DNA from: Verrucomicrobiaceae bacterium
GTDB lineage: Bacteria > Verrucomicrobiota > Verrucomicrobiia > Verrucomicrobiales > Verrucomicrobiaceae
Direction of reading: 5' to 3'
DNA: 64,000 nucleotides
NCBI GenBank assembly: GCA_027484445.1
Contig: JAIXSY010000055.1
Span: forward strand, 1-64,000
Within the stretch, counting starts at the first letter, position 1; each line of letters starts with the position of its first letter. Shown piece after piece: positions 24,587-33,056 of the stretch. Position numbers and translations under genes: made by a program. Below the pieces are notes generated by a model. The model was not told where the DNA came from, did not search any database, and was given only the letters and a program-made list of their open reading frames with translations.

Positions 24587-26110
24587 ATGCGCAGCTTTTG
24601 TTTTTTCCTCCTCACCCTCGCCTGGACCGCTGGCACAGACCTGCAAGCGCATCCTGTTCCTGACATCCCTGTCCGTGCTGATTTTCGTCAGGATGGCTCT
24701 TGCACCATCAGCATTGAAGTCGATCCACGCTGCTTTGCGGCTGATCCAAATGCCGAGCCTTCCCTGCTCTATGCGGTGCTGCCTGACATGAAAGATGCAG
24801 CACGGCAGGCACTTTTTGCGCAGGCGAAAGACCTAGTGAGCCGCTACGTGGAGTTTATCTTTGATCCCTCCGGAGTGGTTCGACCTGACTTCGCGTTTCA
24901 GTTCTCTGGACACGGCGGCCTGGAACTGAGAGAGCCCGAAGACATCGTGGTGATGACCGGCGTGTGGCATACTCGTGTTCCTAAAGGCAGCAGTGGGTGG
25001 AGGATTCGAGCCACCCCCGCGACACCGCTGGCGGTGGTTTTTCGGAATTATCTTGAGGGGATCGAGCAACCCAAATTCTCGGTTTTGTTTCCTGGAGAAA
25101 GCAGCCCTGCGTTCGAGCTTGGCAGACAGTCCGAACCGCTGCGCCACATTGTGTTTGGCTCCTGCATCCAGGCTACGGAGCATCCGATGCTAGATCAGGC
25201 CGCTTCGCTTCCCATGGACCTTTTTTTGTTCATGGGGGACAACATCTATGCCGACACAACGGACATGAAGCTGATGCGCAGCAAGTATCAGGCTCTCGGC
25301 GCGAGCACCTTTTTCCAAACGATTCGTGCCAAAGCACAAATCCTAGCGACCTGGGATGACCATGACCTCGGGCTGAACGATGGAGGGGCAGATTATCCAA
25401 AGCGGGCTGAATCGCAAAAAGAGTTTTGTGATTGGCTCAACGAACCCTCTTGGTCAACTCTGAGGAAACAAGAAGGGGTGTATCAGGCTCGAACCTTTGG
25501 ACCACCTGGCCAGCAGACTCAGGTCATTCTGCTCGATACGCGCTACTTCCGCAGCCCGCTGAAACGAGTAGCCAAAGACCTAGCCAAAGCCGGTGGTGCA
25601 GCTGTTCCTCACGATGACACCCGCACGACAATCCTGGGAAAAGCGCAGTGGGAATGGCTAGAGCAATGTCTCCGTGAGCCAGCTGATCTGCGCTTGATGG
25701 TCAGCAGCATTCAATTCGCTGCAGAAGCAAGCGGCAGCGAGAGCTGGGCCAATTTTCCCCACGAGCAACGCCGAATGGTCGATCTGATCGAAAAGACACA
25801 AGCCAAAGGCGTGGTCTTTCTTAGCGGAGACCGCCATTGGAGTGAGATCTCCGCTCTTCAGGACAAAGTGCCTTATCCTCTCCATGACATTACCGCGAGT
25901 TCTCTAACACAGCCACACAAGCGCGGCATGCCGACGCCCAACCGCAACCGAATCCTGGAGCGCACCTATCATCAACCGAATGTCGGCACTTTGGACGTGG
26001 ACTGGGCAGCTACTCCGCCGAGTCTTCAGTTCCGTATCTTGGATGCACAGGGCCAAGCCCCCTTAGAAAAACGCATCTCGCTGGGAGAACTTCAAGCCAA
26101 GGACTGGTAA
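24587..26110 (+). CDS. PhoD-like alkaline phosphatase/phosphodiesterase, secreted
   Basis: 507 residues from ATG 24587, at the signal peptide (MRSFCFFLLTLAWTAGTDLQA); a longer frame from 24503 lacks one. After an N-terminal region (about 25-200) comes the metallophosphatase core: VFGSCIQ, LFMGDNIYADT, ILATWDDHDLGLND, and VFLSGDRHWSE, the PhoD metal-ligand motifs. It likely releases phosphate from extracytoplasmic mono- or diesters. It is the first of three closely spaced plus-strand genes. An antisense frame over 24833-25183 is a shadow. Confidence 0.9.
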   Translation: MRSFCFFLLTLAWTAGTDLQAHPVPDIPVRADFRQDGSCTISIEVDPRCFAADPNAEPSLLYAVLPDMKDAARQALFAQAKDLVSRYVEFIFDPSGVVRPDFAFQFSGHGGLELREPEDIVVMTGVWHTRVPKGSSGWRIRATPATPLAVVFRNYLEGIEQPKFSVLFPGESSPAFELGRQSEPLRHIVFGSCIQATEHPMLDQAASLPMDLFLFMGDNIYADTTDMKLMRSKYQALGASTFFQTIRAKAQILATWDDHDLGLNDGGADYPKRAESQKEFCDWLNEPSWSTLRKQEGVYQARTFGPPGQQTQVILLDTRYFRSPLKRVAKDLAKAGGAAVPHDDTRTTILGKAQWEWLEQCLREPADLRLMVSSIQFAAEASGSESWANFPHEQRRMVDLIEKTQAKGVVFLSGDRHWSEISALQDKVPYPLHDITASSLTQPHKRGMPTPNRNRILERTYHQPNVGTLDVDWAATPPSLQFRILDAQGQAPLEKRISLGELQAKDW

Positions 26111-26134
26111 CGCCCTTCTGCTCAATCCACGAAC

Positions 26135-27565
26135 ATGAAAGCCGTCATTTGCCCGCTGCTCCTGATGTTCACTTGGTTGGTCACATCCGACTTGCGAAGC
26201 GAAGCTCCAGCTCCATGCTTCATTGAAGGTTATGCCAGCCAGAGAAGCATAGCCCAAGGTGAGGAGATCGGCCTGCATGTCAGCACCAGCTCGGCTACTT
26301 TTGCAGCAGAAATCTATCGCATCGGCCGCGAAAAAACCATGGTTTGGCAGGCAAAGAACCTGCCGGGATCGGTGCATGTGATCTGCGAAGACGCCAGTGC
26401 TCAAGGCTGCGGCTGGCCTGTCACCTTTAAAGTTCAGACCTCCCCCAGCTGGAAGTCTGGCTATTATGAGGTGAAGCTGCGAGCTGAAGATCAGGGAGGT
26501 CGATGGACACATCGCAGTCTGCGCCAAGCCGAAGCCACCGCTTGGTTCATTGTGCGCCAAGCGAAGCCTGGCGAGACCTCCAAGATTTTGCTTCAACTGG
26601 CCACTAACACCTACAACGCCTACACCAACTGGGGTGGCTTTTCCCTGTATAGTTACAACAGTCTTTCTGGAAATGCGGGACACGCTGTCAGCTTTCACCG
26701 ACCTGTCACTTCCCAGTTTTCACGCTGGGAACTGGCCTGGGTACAGTGGGCAGAAAGCCGTGGTCTTTCCGTGGAATACGCCGCCAATGAAGACCTGGAG
26801 TTTCACCCGGACATGCTCACAGGCTATCATCTGGTCGTCAGTGTGGGCCACGACGAATACTGGAGCGCACCCATGCGCGACCATCTGGAGGCCTGGATCG
26901 CCCATGGCGGCAACGCGGCTTTTTTCAGCGGCAACACGTGCTGTTGGCAAATCCGCACCGAGGGTGAGGGTCATCGCTTCACCTGCTGGAAGCAAAATTA
27001 TCACCTGGACCCCATTTTCGCGACCCAGGACTATCGAACGCTCAGCAGCTTGTGGAGTCATCATCTCATCGCACGTCCAGAGAATCAACTCACTGGCGTC
27101 GGCTTCCTCTGGGGAGGTTATCGAAAAAGTCATGGCCAATTCATGGATGAACCGGCGGAGTATGAAATTCATCGACCCGACCACTGGGTTTTTCAGGGCA
27201 CTGGACTGCGGCGCGGCGACAAGCTTGGAGGCAAAGACACCATCGTGGGCTATGAATGCGATGGCTGTGAGCTGGAGTGGCAAAAAGGACTGCCCTACCC
27301 GACCCTCCGCGATGGCACTCCGGCTAGCTTTCAGGTTTTGGCTACCTGTCCAGTGCGGTGGCATCCAGACGATGCCGAATGGTATGAGAAATGGGAAAAA
27401 GGGCGAACAGGCCATGCTTGCTTGGGGCTTTACACACAGGGAGGCACGGTCTTCACCACAGGCAGCACCGATTGGTCTCATGGACTCAAAGGCAAAGACC
27501 CTGCTGTCGAACAGATCACCCTGAATGTTCTTCAGCGGCTTGCCCAAAAGCCCAAAAAGCCATGA
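26135..27565 (+). CDS. N,N-dimethylformamidase beta-subunit-like domain protein, secreted
   Basis: 476 residues with a signal peptide (about 1-22). It has an N-terminal Ig-like region (about 30-135) and then the domain found at the C-terminus of the dimethylformamidase large subunit: LLQLATNTYNAYTNWGG, DMLTGYHLVVSVGHDEYWS, GGNAAFFSGNTCCWQIR, and HACLGLYTQGGTVFTTGSTD. The fold resembles a ThuA/glutamine-amidotransferase-like domain. The actual substrate is unlikely to be dimethylformamide; many secreted homologues exist with unknown activity. It starts 24 bp after the PhoD-like gene. Confidence 0.85.
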   Translation: MKAVICPLLLMFTWLVTSDLRSEAPAPCFIEGYASQRSIAQGEEIGLHVSTSSATFAAEIYRIGREKTMVWQAKNLPGSVHVICEDASAQGCGWPVTFKVQTSPSWKSGYYEVKLRAEDQGGRWTHRSLRQAEATAWFIVRQAKPGETSKILLQLATNTYNAYTNWGGFSLYSYNSLSGNAGHAVSFHRPVTSQFSRWELAWVQWAESRGLSVEYAANEDLEFHPDMLTGYHLVVSVGHDEYWSAPMRDHLEAWIAHGGNAAFFSGNTCCWQIRTEGEGHRFTCWKQNYHLDPIFATQDYRTLSSLWSHHLIARPENQLTGVGFLWGGYRKSHGQFMDEPAEYEIHRPDHWVFQGTGLRRGDKLGGKDTIVGYECDGCELEWQKGLPYPTLRDGTPASFQVLATCPVRWHPDDAEWYEKWEKGRTGHACLGLYTQGGTVFTTGSTDWSHGLKGKDPAVEQITLNVLQRLAQKPKKP

Positions 27566-27650
27566 GTCAAATCTGTGTTTCGATCTTGACCATCATGGCC
27601 CGTCTCCTGCATCGTCAGTCAATCGCTTCAGCCGAGGCGCGCTGCCAGGA

Positions 27651-28607
27651 ATGAACTTACGCGAACAACTTCGAAACATCCTTCCCGAGATCCTGCCTCA
27701 CGACCCCGAGGAAGCGATCAAGGGTACTGAGCTCATTCGCTTGGTTCGCCTGAGGCTGGGAGATGACTACAGCGACGCGACACTGCGCTATCACTTCTCC
27801 ATTCTTTCCTACGACTCCTCCTCGCCCATTGCCAAGGTGGATCAAGGCCAGGGCTACTACCAGCGAACCAAAAAACAAACACTCGGCTACGACAGTCATC
27901 GCCTACTCTTTGGTGGAGGCGAGGTTGATGAAGACCTCGCTCAATCGCGATTTCAACGCGTTGCCGCCATTTATGAAAAGCTCTGCCTACAGCGTGCCCA
28001 GTATGCTTATCCGTTGAATGGCGGCCCTCAGGCTGCCCCAGAAAGCCGAGGTCACTGGGACATTCCTGACCTCGTGACGGCAGAATGGGACATTGAATCT
28101 GCCGGGGAAGAGTGCATTGCTCGATTCGACGCATCCATGCAGCACCTGCGCCGACATCTTGGCGGTCCAGAGACCAGCTTGGTGGGTGTACAGCTGAAAA
28201 TCGGCCTCACGCTCGACAATTGTGCTGCAGAGTTTTTCCAAGCCTTGAGCGCGACTCGATGGACGTTGATGGGGGAGCTTGTCATCGCCGAACCTCTGAA
28301 CGACGAAGCGCTCGTCGAAGCTCTTCGAAGCCTAGGCCATCAATTCGGCGTCGGCATCACCAGCCTTGGCATTCAAATGGATCTTCTCGATGAATTGCCC
28401 AGCGCGCGCGAACTGCGCGTCATGAGCATGGATCAGTTTGAAAAGGTTCAGGAAAAAATGCGCCCCCAGCGGATCACCATCGCCAGTCCTCGTCAGCGCA
28501 TCGATTGGCAGACCCTTTCGGCCTTGAGAAAAAAGCACGAATCGGTGGCCGGCATGGTGCGCTGGCTAAGTGAGTGTCTGGAGCGTGGCCAGCCCAGCTG
28601 CTCTTGA
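27651..28607 (+). CDS. winged-helix N-terminal protein, hypothetical
   Basis: 318 residues from ATG 27651; the frame is open from 27525 but that part overlaps the preceding gene. Residues 1-75 resemble an HTH domain (LREQLRNILPEILP, then GTELIRLVRLRL and DATLRYHFSILSY). The C-terminal two thirds include HWDIPDLVTAEWDIE and VGVQLKIGLTLDNCAAEFFQ, with acidic and Lys positions reminiscent of, but not proving, a PD-(D/E)xK-like nuclease domain as in COG2958/HrgA-type proteins. No transmembrane segment. Third gene after phoD-like and dimethylformamidase-like genes (85 bp gap). Function unknown. Confidence 0.7.
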   Translation: MNLREQLRNILPEILPHDPEEAIKGTELIRLVRLRLGDDYSDATLRYHFSILSYDSSSPIAKVDQGQGYYQRTKKQTLGYDSHRLLFGGGEVDEDLAQSRFQRVAAIYEKLCLQRAQYAYPLNGGPQAAPESRGHWDIPDLVTAEWDIESAGEECIARFDASMQHLRRHLGGPETSLVGVQLKIGLTLDNCAAEFFQALSATRWTLMGELVIAEPLNDEALVEALRSLGHQFGVGITSLGIQMDLLDELPSARELRVMSMDQFEKVQEKMRPQRITIASPRQRIDWQTLSALRKKHESVAGMVRWLSECLERGQPSCS

Positions 28608-28620
28608 TTTTCACCTCAGC

Positions 28621-29199
28621 TCAGGCCTTTCTTCCCACATACACAAAAGCGGGAGGCAGATTCGCCCACACGACACGGCTGGTTTCGACGCCATGAAGCC
28701 GTTCATGCAACAAACGACGAAACAGCCTTCCACTCGAGAGCAGGTGAAAGCCAAAGTAGGCAAAGGTGGCAAAGCTTCCTCTCTGCGCCAAATGCGGCAA
28801 CACGTTGCTCAAAATGGCTTGCTGAAGGCTCGTCGGAAAAGCCGTCCATGGCAGACCGCTGACGATCACATCAAACCGAGGTTTTCCTGCCAAGTAAGTG
28901 GCAAAGTCGAATTCCTGAGCTCCTGCGACTTCAAAATTCATGCCCTGGAAACGCCCGCGAAGTTGCTCTGCAAAACCCGGGTTGATTTCAATGCCGAGGT
29001 AGTCTGCACCTTGAGGCATAGAATCGCGTATCGCCTGGGTAAACGCTCCCGTGCCGGGGCCCAATTCGAGAACATGAGTGGCCTTCCAAACGCCAGCAGC
29101 CTCCATCATTCGCTCAGCCAAAGCATGGCTCGAAGGTGCAATCGCCCCCACGGACTTCCAGTTGGTCAGAAATTCGCGAAAAAAGAGGGAGGCAGACAT
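28621..29199 (-). CDS. SAM-dependent methyltransferase, phospholipid N-methyltransferase-like
   Basis: 192 residues from ATG 29199 (MSASLFFREFLTNWKSVGAI). An N-terminal motif close to PmtA proteins (FLTNWKSVGAIAPSSHALAE) precedes the SAM-binding motif HVLELGPGTGAFTQAI and the second acidic motif YLGIEINPGF. The motif IVSGLPWTAFP takes the place of the NPPY of DNA/rRNA methylases and matches the PmtA-like group. It probably methylates phosphatidylethanolamine or a related small substrate. Convergent with the winged-helix gene (13 bp gap). Confidence 0.85.
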   Translation of the reverse strand: MSASLFFREFLTNWKSVGAIAPSSHALAERMMEAAGVWKATHVLELGPGTGAFTQAIRDSMPQGADYLGIEINPGFAEQLRGRFQGMNFEVAGAQEFDFATYLAGKPRFDVIVSGLPWTAFPTSLQQAILSNVLPHLAQRGSFATFAYFGFHLLSSGRLFRRLLHERLHGVETSRVVWANLPPAFVYVGRKA

Positions 29200-29267
29200 G
29201 GCAGCCTCCAAACTAAACGCAGCAGCCCCCTGAGCAAGGAGACGCTGTGCTCGATGGGAGAATTTGT

Positions 29268-29894
29268 CTAACTTTCCCAGTCCGGCGATTGCAGCGTGTG
29301 CAATTCATCGAGAAGAGCATCGTAGCGATCTTCCAGCCGTCTTTCGGTCAGGATCTTGCCTGCGGTCTCTGCATTCCTTACAAAATGAAAGGTCAAGATG
29401 TCACAAATTGCTTCAGGGCAGTCAACTGCGGTCAGCAGACTGTGCAGCTTTCTCATGCCTTCGCCAGCTTCGACAGGAGAAGGCAGTAGCTTCAGTGCCT
29501 TGTCCTTCATCTCATGCAGCTTTTCTTCCGTGCTCTGCGTGACCGTAGTCACAGGCTCAATCGTGGCAATCCGGAAGGGCTTTTCCTGAACCCAGCCTGT
29601 GTATCGAACCCGAGACACCCCATAGAGCATCACGTGAGAGGTGCCGTCTTCGCGCTTTTTGCTAGCACGAATCAGTCCTGCGGTCGTTACCGGGAGCAGT
29701 TTGCCATCAACGGTAGTTCCCACGGCGAACATTCGGCTGCCGTTCAGGGCATGTTCGAGCATCAGACGATAGCGCTGCTCAAAGATGTACAAGGGTAGGT
29801 AGCAGCCCGGGAAATGGAAGCAATCCTCCAACACGATCAGCCCGATCTGATCCGGGAGGCTGATGGCTGATTGTGATGAAGTTTGCGTATCCAT
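29268..29894 (-). CDS. LON substrate-binding-domain protein
   Basis: 208 residues with the N-terminal LON domain only: LIVLEDCFHFPGCYLPLYIF, EQRYRLMLEHAL, then GTTVDGKLLPVTTAGLIRA. No ATPase or protease part follows, so this is the stand-alone form (COG2802-type), probably a substrate-recognition or regulatory protein of unknown role. It shares orientation with the methyltransferase gene downstream (68 bp gap). Upstream is a long structured intergenic region. Confidence 0.88.
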   Translation of the reverse strand: MDTQTSSQSAISLPDQIGLIVLEDCFHFPGCYLPLYIFEQRYRLMLEHALNGSRMFAVGTTVDGKLLPVTTAGLIRASKKREDGTSHVMLYGVSRVRYTGWVQEKPFRIATIEPVTTVTQSTEEKLHEMKDKALKLLPSPVEAGEGMRKLHSLLTAVDCPEAICDILTFHFVRNAETAGKILTERRLEDRYDALLDELHTLQSPDWES

Positions 29895-30471
29895 AAAAAG
29901 AGTGATCCAGATTGAGTTACGAGGTGTCTCGCTGAAACGGTGACATCAATTCTCAATGAGTTGTGCATAAAGGGCTCCTTTACATACTCGTTGTTTTCTA
30001 AACATGGTTTGGCAGGGCGGAAAAAAGGTGGTTTTTGCTGACCATCTCCAGCGGCTGCTTGCCGACCGAGCCTTTGTTGGGTCAGTTTCTGTGCTGTGTG
30101 GGTGTCTTCAGGTGTGGTCTTTGTGCCTCTAGCGCGGCTTGGAGAGCTTTGATCTGCCTTTTGCCAATTAGGCAAGCGCAGTGGTCCACCTCAAAAAACA
30201 ACGTGCTGAGGTGGTTGTGCCGCGTGGCTCGTTTTAACCCGGATTTCGCCATTCCCAGTAAGCGGTGTATTCCTGCCCCGTGGAACTTCGGCATCCAGGT
30301 TCAATGGCGCTAAAGAGTCCTTCTCCTCGTTCGGTCTTGCGGTGGCGTGTCATGCGTCTTTGCATCGCTTGCCAATCCACTTCTTGAAGGCAGCCCCCTG
30401 GGGCTGCGCTATCCAGAGGTAGCCTGAATGGAAATCAGTTCAAAAGGGAATCGCTTGCGTTTGTGGAGGCC
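29895..30471. other. structured intergenic region
   Basis: 577 bases without a supported gene. It contains three inverted repeats: TTGCC-AATTA-GGCAA (30161-30175, flanked by CTGC/GCAG), CCACCTCA-13 nt-TGAGGTGG (30186-30193/30207-30214), and GCAGCCCC-CT-GGGGCTGC (30390-30407). None has a clear T-run. It should hold the promoters of the divergent LON-domain and folP-like genes. A structured non-coding RNA or decayed repeat element is possible. Confidence 0.45.
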
Positions 30472-31404
30472 ATGACCACAAGAACCCTGGTGAACACTTT
30501 CAGGAACCCAATTTCTGCTCGACCTATGACCTGGCGCGCAAGGCATCATTCGGTCCTTTTCCCGAGACGTGCCTTGATTATGGGAATCGTGAACATCAAT
30601 GACGATTCTTTCTGTGGTGATGGCAGTCTAGATCATTCGGTCACCCTGAATCAAGCTGAACGAATGCTTAGAGAGGGAGCTGACATCATCGACATCGGAG
30701 CTGAAAGTGCGCGCACCAATCGACAAGCCATCACCGTCGAAGAAGAAATCCAGCGCTTGCTGCCCTTCCTTGCTGCTTGGCCCACCCTCTTGGAGCAGCT
30801 AGGACCCGTAGCCCCCTGGGACGACGAGCAACTTTGGCCACCTCTGCTTTCCATCAACACCTGGCGTCCTGAGGTCATTGCTGCAGTCTTGCCTTTGGGC
30901 GGAGATTTGATCAATGACATCAGTGCCCTGCCTGATGCCCGCAACGCTGAACTTTGTGCTCAGCATGGTTCCAGTTTGCTCATCATGCATAGCGTTGGCC
31001 AGCCAAAGGTCGCCCACACTCACGTGAGCTACACGGACTTGTGGCAAGATTTGCAGCGATTCTTTGAGGTGAAGTGTGCACTGGCTCGGAGCGCTGGTTT
31101 GTCCCAGGAGCAACTCGTCCTCGATCCCGGCATCGACTTTGCCAAGCAACGAGAGGACAACCTCGCGATCTACCGTAATGCCGATTTCTTTCACCAATGG
31201 GGTAGCCCTGTCCTACTGCCTGTTTCGCGAAAAACCGTGATTGGTCAGGTTTTAGGCCTACCGAATGCATCGGATCGAGACGCAGGCACCCAGGCCTGCA
31301 TCGCTGCGGGGATCAAGCGTGGAGCACAAATCTTTCGTGTGCACCACGTCGCAGCTGCGGCACGCTGTGTGAAGGTGCTCCATGCCGTGCATCGGCTCGC
31401 TTAG
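30472..31404 (+). CDS. dihydropteroate synthase homologue, divergent
   Basis: 310 residues from ATG 30472 (GTG 30463 is an alternative). The DHPS TIM-barrel landmarks are present but altered: MGIVNINDDSFCGDG (canonical MGIVNVTPDSFSDGG), IDIGAESARTN (canonical DIGGESTRPG), SINTWRPEV, LINDISAL, LDPGIDFAKQREDN (canonical DPGIGFGKT), PVSRKTVIG and RVHHVAA (canonical RVHDV). The pterin-phosphate SRK motif and the early Asn are retained. It is either a fast-evolving folP or a paralogue with a modified activity. I leave the symbol empty because the substitutions fall in the p-aminobenzoate and pterin loops. It is convergent with a sulfatase gene, 12 bp apart. Confidence 0.8.
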   Translation: MTTRTLVNTFRNPISARPMTWRARHHSVLFPRRALIMGIVNINDDSFCGDGSLDHSVTLNQAERMLREGADIIDIGAESARTNRQAITVEEEIQRLLPFLAAWPTLLEQLGPVAPWDDEQLWPPLLSINTWRPEVIAAVLPLGGDLINDISALPDARNAELCAQHGSSLLIMHSVGQPKVAHTHVSYTDLWQDLQRFFEVKCALARSAGLSQEQLVLDPGIDFAKQREDNLAIYRNADFFHQWGSPVLLPVSRKTVIGQVLGLPNASDRDAGTQACIAAGIKRGAQIFRVHHVAAAARCVKVLHAVHRLA

Positions 31405-31416
31405 AAGCGGCAGCAC

Positions 31417-32868
31417 TCAGGGCTTTGCCTCAGGATGCCTTGCTAAGATGGATCGAAGCTCCTGTACAATCTCAGGACACTGTGGAGCAAGGTTGTTGGT
31501 TTCCAGAGGATCTGTTTCGTAATCGTAGAGTTCCATCTCGGCCGTGGCTGCAGGAGCCCCTGGCTTTTTCCATTCGACCAAACGATACCGTTCGGTGCGA
31601 ATCGCCCGCCCGATTTGAGCCCCCTTGGGATAGCAATGGTAAGCATGATCACGCAGGCGCATCTTCGGGTTCTTCAAAACGGGAACCAGGCTGATGCCAT
31701 CCATAGGCTGAGGCAGGCGCGGTGAAGGCAAGTGTGCTAGCTCCGCAAGAGTTGGGTAAACATCGACGCTCTCGGTGAGCTGCCCTGTGCAGGTGCCAGG
31801 CTCGGTGATGCCAGGAGCCACCAGGATCAGAGGAATGCGGTTCGCCTGCTCATAATTGGTATGCTTGGTCCAAATGCCGTGGTCTCCAAGGTGAAAGCCG
31901 TGATCTCCCCAAAGGACGACTATTGTGCCTTCGGCGAGCTTGGTCTTCTCCAGTTCATCCAGGACTCGTCCGATCTGCGCATCGACGAAACTGGTGGCAG
32001 CATAGTAGCCATGGATCAGCTGCTTTTTGAGCTCTGCAGGCATGTCAGCGTCCGGCTTTTGCGGAACAGGCTCATACGCGGCTATTTCGCCGCCCTTTTT
32101 GCCTGCGATGTCAGGAGCTCCGAGCGGCATCTTTTCCAACACGGGTTGTGGTAGCTGGTTCGGGTCATGCATCTTCCAATACTTGGCAGGCACACTGAAG
32201 GGCAGATGTGGACGAACAAAACCGACTGCCAAAAAAAACGGCGGCTTTAGGTTCCGCAGACGTTTGCACGCTTCTTTCGCCACACGGCCATCGGCATAAT
32301 CTTCATCATCAGCCTCCGGCGCCTCAAAGGCCATGCCTCTGGGCAATGTCTTGATCCTCTCCAGGAACTGGTTGCTGAACAAGGCCTCTTCTCTTGTCAG
32401 TTGACCGCCTTGAGTACTGCGTGGGTCCAGATACTCGATGACTTTGTCTTTCCACGGTGGCTCACTGAAGGAACTCGGATCACCTTCGTTGCCGTGGCCT
32501 GTGTGAAACACCTTTCCAAGCGAGTAGCTGCGATACCCATGCTGCCCAAAATACTGGGGCAAGGTCACTGCTTGCGGCCACTTTTCGCGAAGCTGACTCT
32601 GCAAGCCATAAAGCCCCGTCGAGCTGGAGCGGGAGCCGAGCAGCAAGCTGAATCGAGAAGGGGCACAAACGGCCTGATTGCAGTAGGCACGATCAAAGCG
32701 CATTCCACGAGCAGCCAATCTGTCCAAGTTGGGTGTCTTTGCATGAGCATCTCCGTAGCAGCCCAGCGTTGGCTTCAGATCATCCACCAAAATCAGCAGC
32801 ACGTTGGGCACCTCGCCCTCAAGGGCGGGGACAAGAGCGATGAGGATCAAAATGAGCAATAGTCTCAT
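31417..32868 (-). CDS. iduronate-2-sulfatase-like sulfatase, secreted
   Basis: 483 residues from ATG 32868, the start that gives a signal peptide (MRLLLILILIALVPALEG). Sulfatase motifs are LILVDDLKPTLGCYGD (metal DD at 29-30), CAPSR with Cys68 for formylglycine, VGFVRPHLPFSVPAKYW (characteristic of the iduronate-2-sulfatase-like subgroup), and LWGDHGFHLGDHG for the second metal site. It probably desulfates polysaccharides outside the cytoplasm; the exact substrate is unknown. It is convergent with the folP-like gene and divergent from pgi. Confidence 0.92.
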   Translation of the reverse strand: MRLLLILILIALVPALEGEVPNVLLILVDDLKPTLGCYGDAHAKTPNLDRLAARGMRFDRAYCNQAVCAPSRFSLLLGSRSSSTGLYGLQSQLREKWPQAVTLPQYFGQHGYRSYSLGKVFHTGHGNEGDPSSFSEPPWKDKVIEYLDPRSTQGGQLTREEALFSNQFLERIKTLPRGMAFEAPEADDEDYADGRVAKEACKRLRNLKPPFFLAVGFVRPHLPFSVPAKYWKMHDPNQLPQPVLEKMPLGAPDIAGKKGGEIAAYEPVPQKPDADMPAELKKQLIHGYYAATSFVDAQIGRVLDELEKTKLAEGTIVVLWGDHGFHLGDHGIWTKHTNYEQANRIPLILVAPGITEPGTCTGQLTESVDVYPTLAELAHLPSPRLPQPMDGISLVPVLKNPKMRLRDHAYHCYPKGAQIGRAIRTERYRLVEWKKPGAPAATAEMELYDYETDPLETNNLAPQCPEIVQELRSILARHPEAKP

Positions 32869-33056
32869 GAACAGGTGATGGTAAAAACGAGATACCATGC
32901 GCCACCAAAGCCTTCAGGTCTCCGCCAGCAGCTATTCAACATGCACCCTCCAAAGCACTCATCCCAACGCTGAAGGCTTTTCATGATTGCGGGGTATCTT
33001 TAAGCCAAACGGGTTGCGAAATGGCAACTGGCGTGCTCCATAGCCGCCATCCCCTC

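Noticed and set aside
24990..25040. GGATTCGAGCC segment resembling a tRNA T-arm
   Set aside because: It lies inside the PhoD-like coding sequence and no acceptor, D or anticodon arms can be drawn around it.
26720..27547. 275-codon minus-strand frame over the dimethylformamidase-like gene
   Set aside because: Shadow of a gene with recognisable domain motifs; no ribosome-binding context or domain features.
30390..30407. GCAGCCCC-CT-GGGGCTGC stem as a terminator
   Set aside because: No T-run follows on either strand and no gene ends close by; kept only as part of the structured intergenic region.
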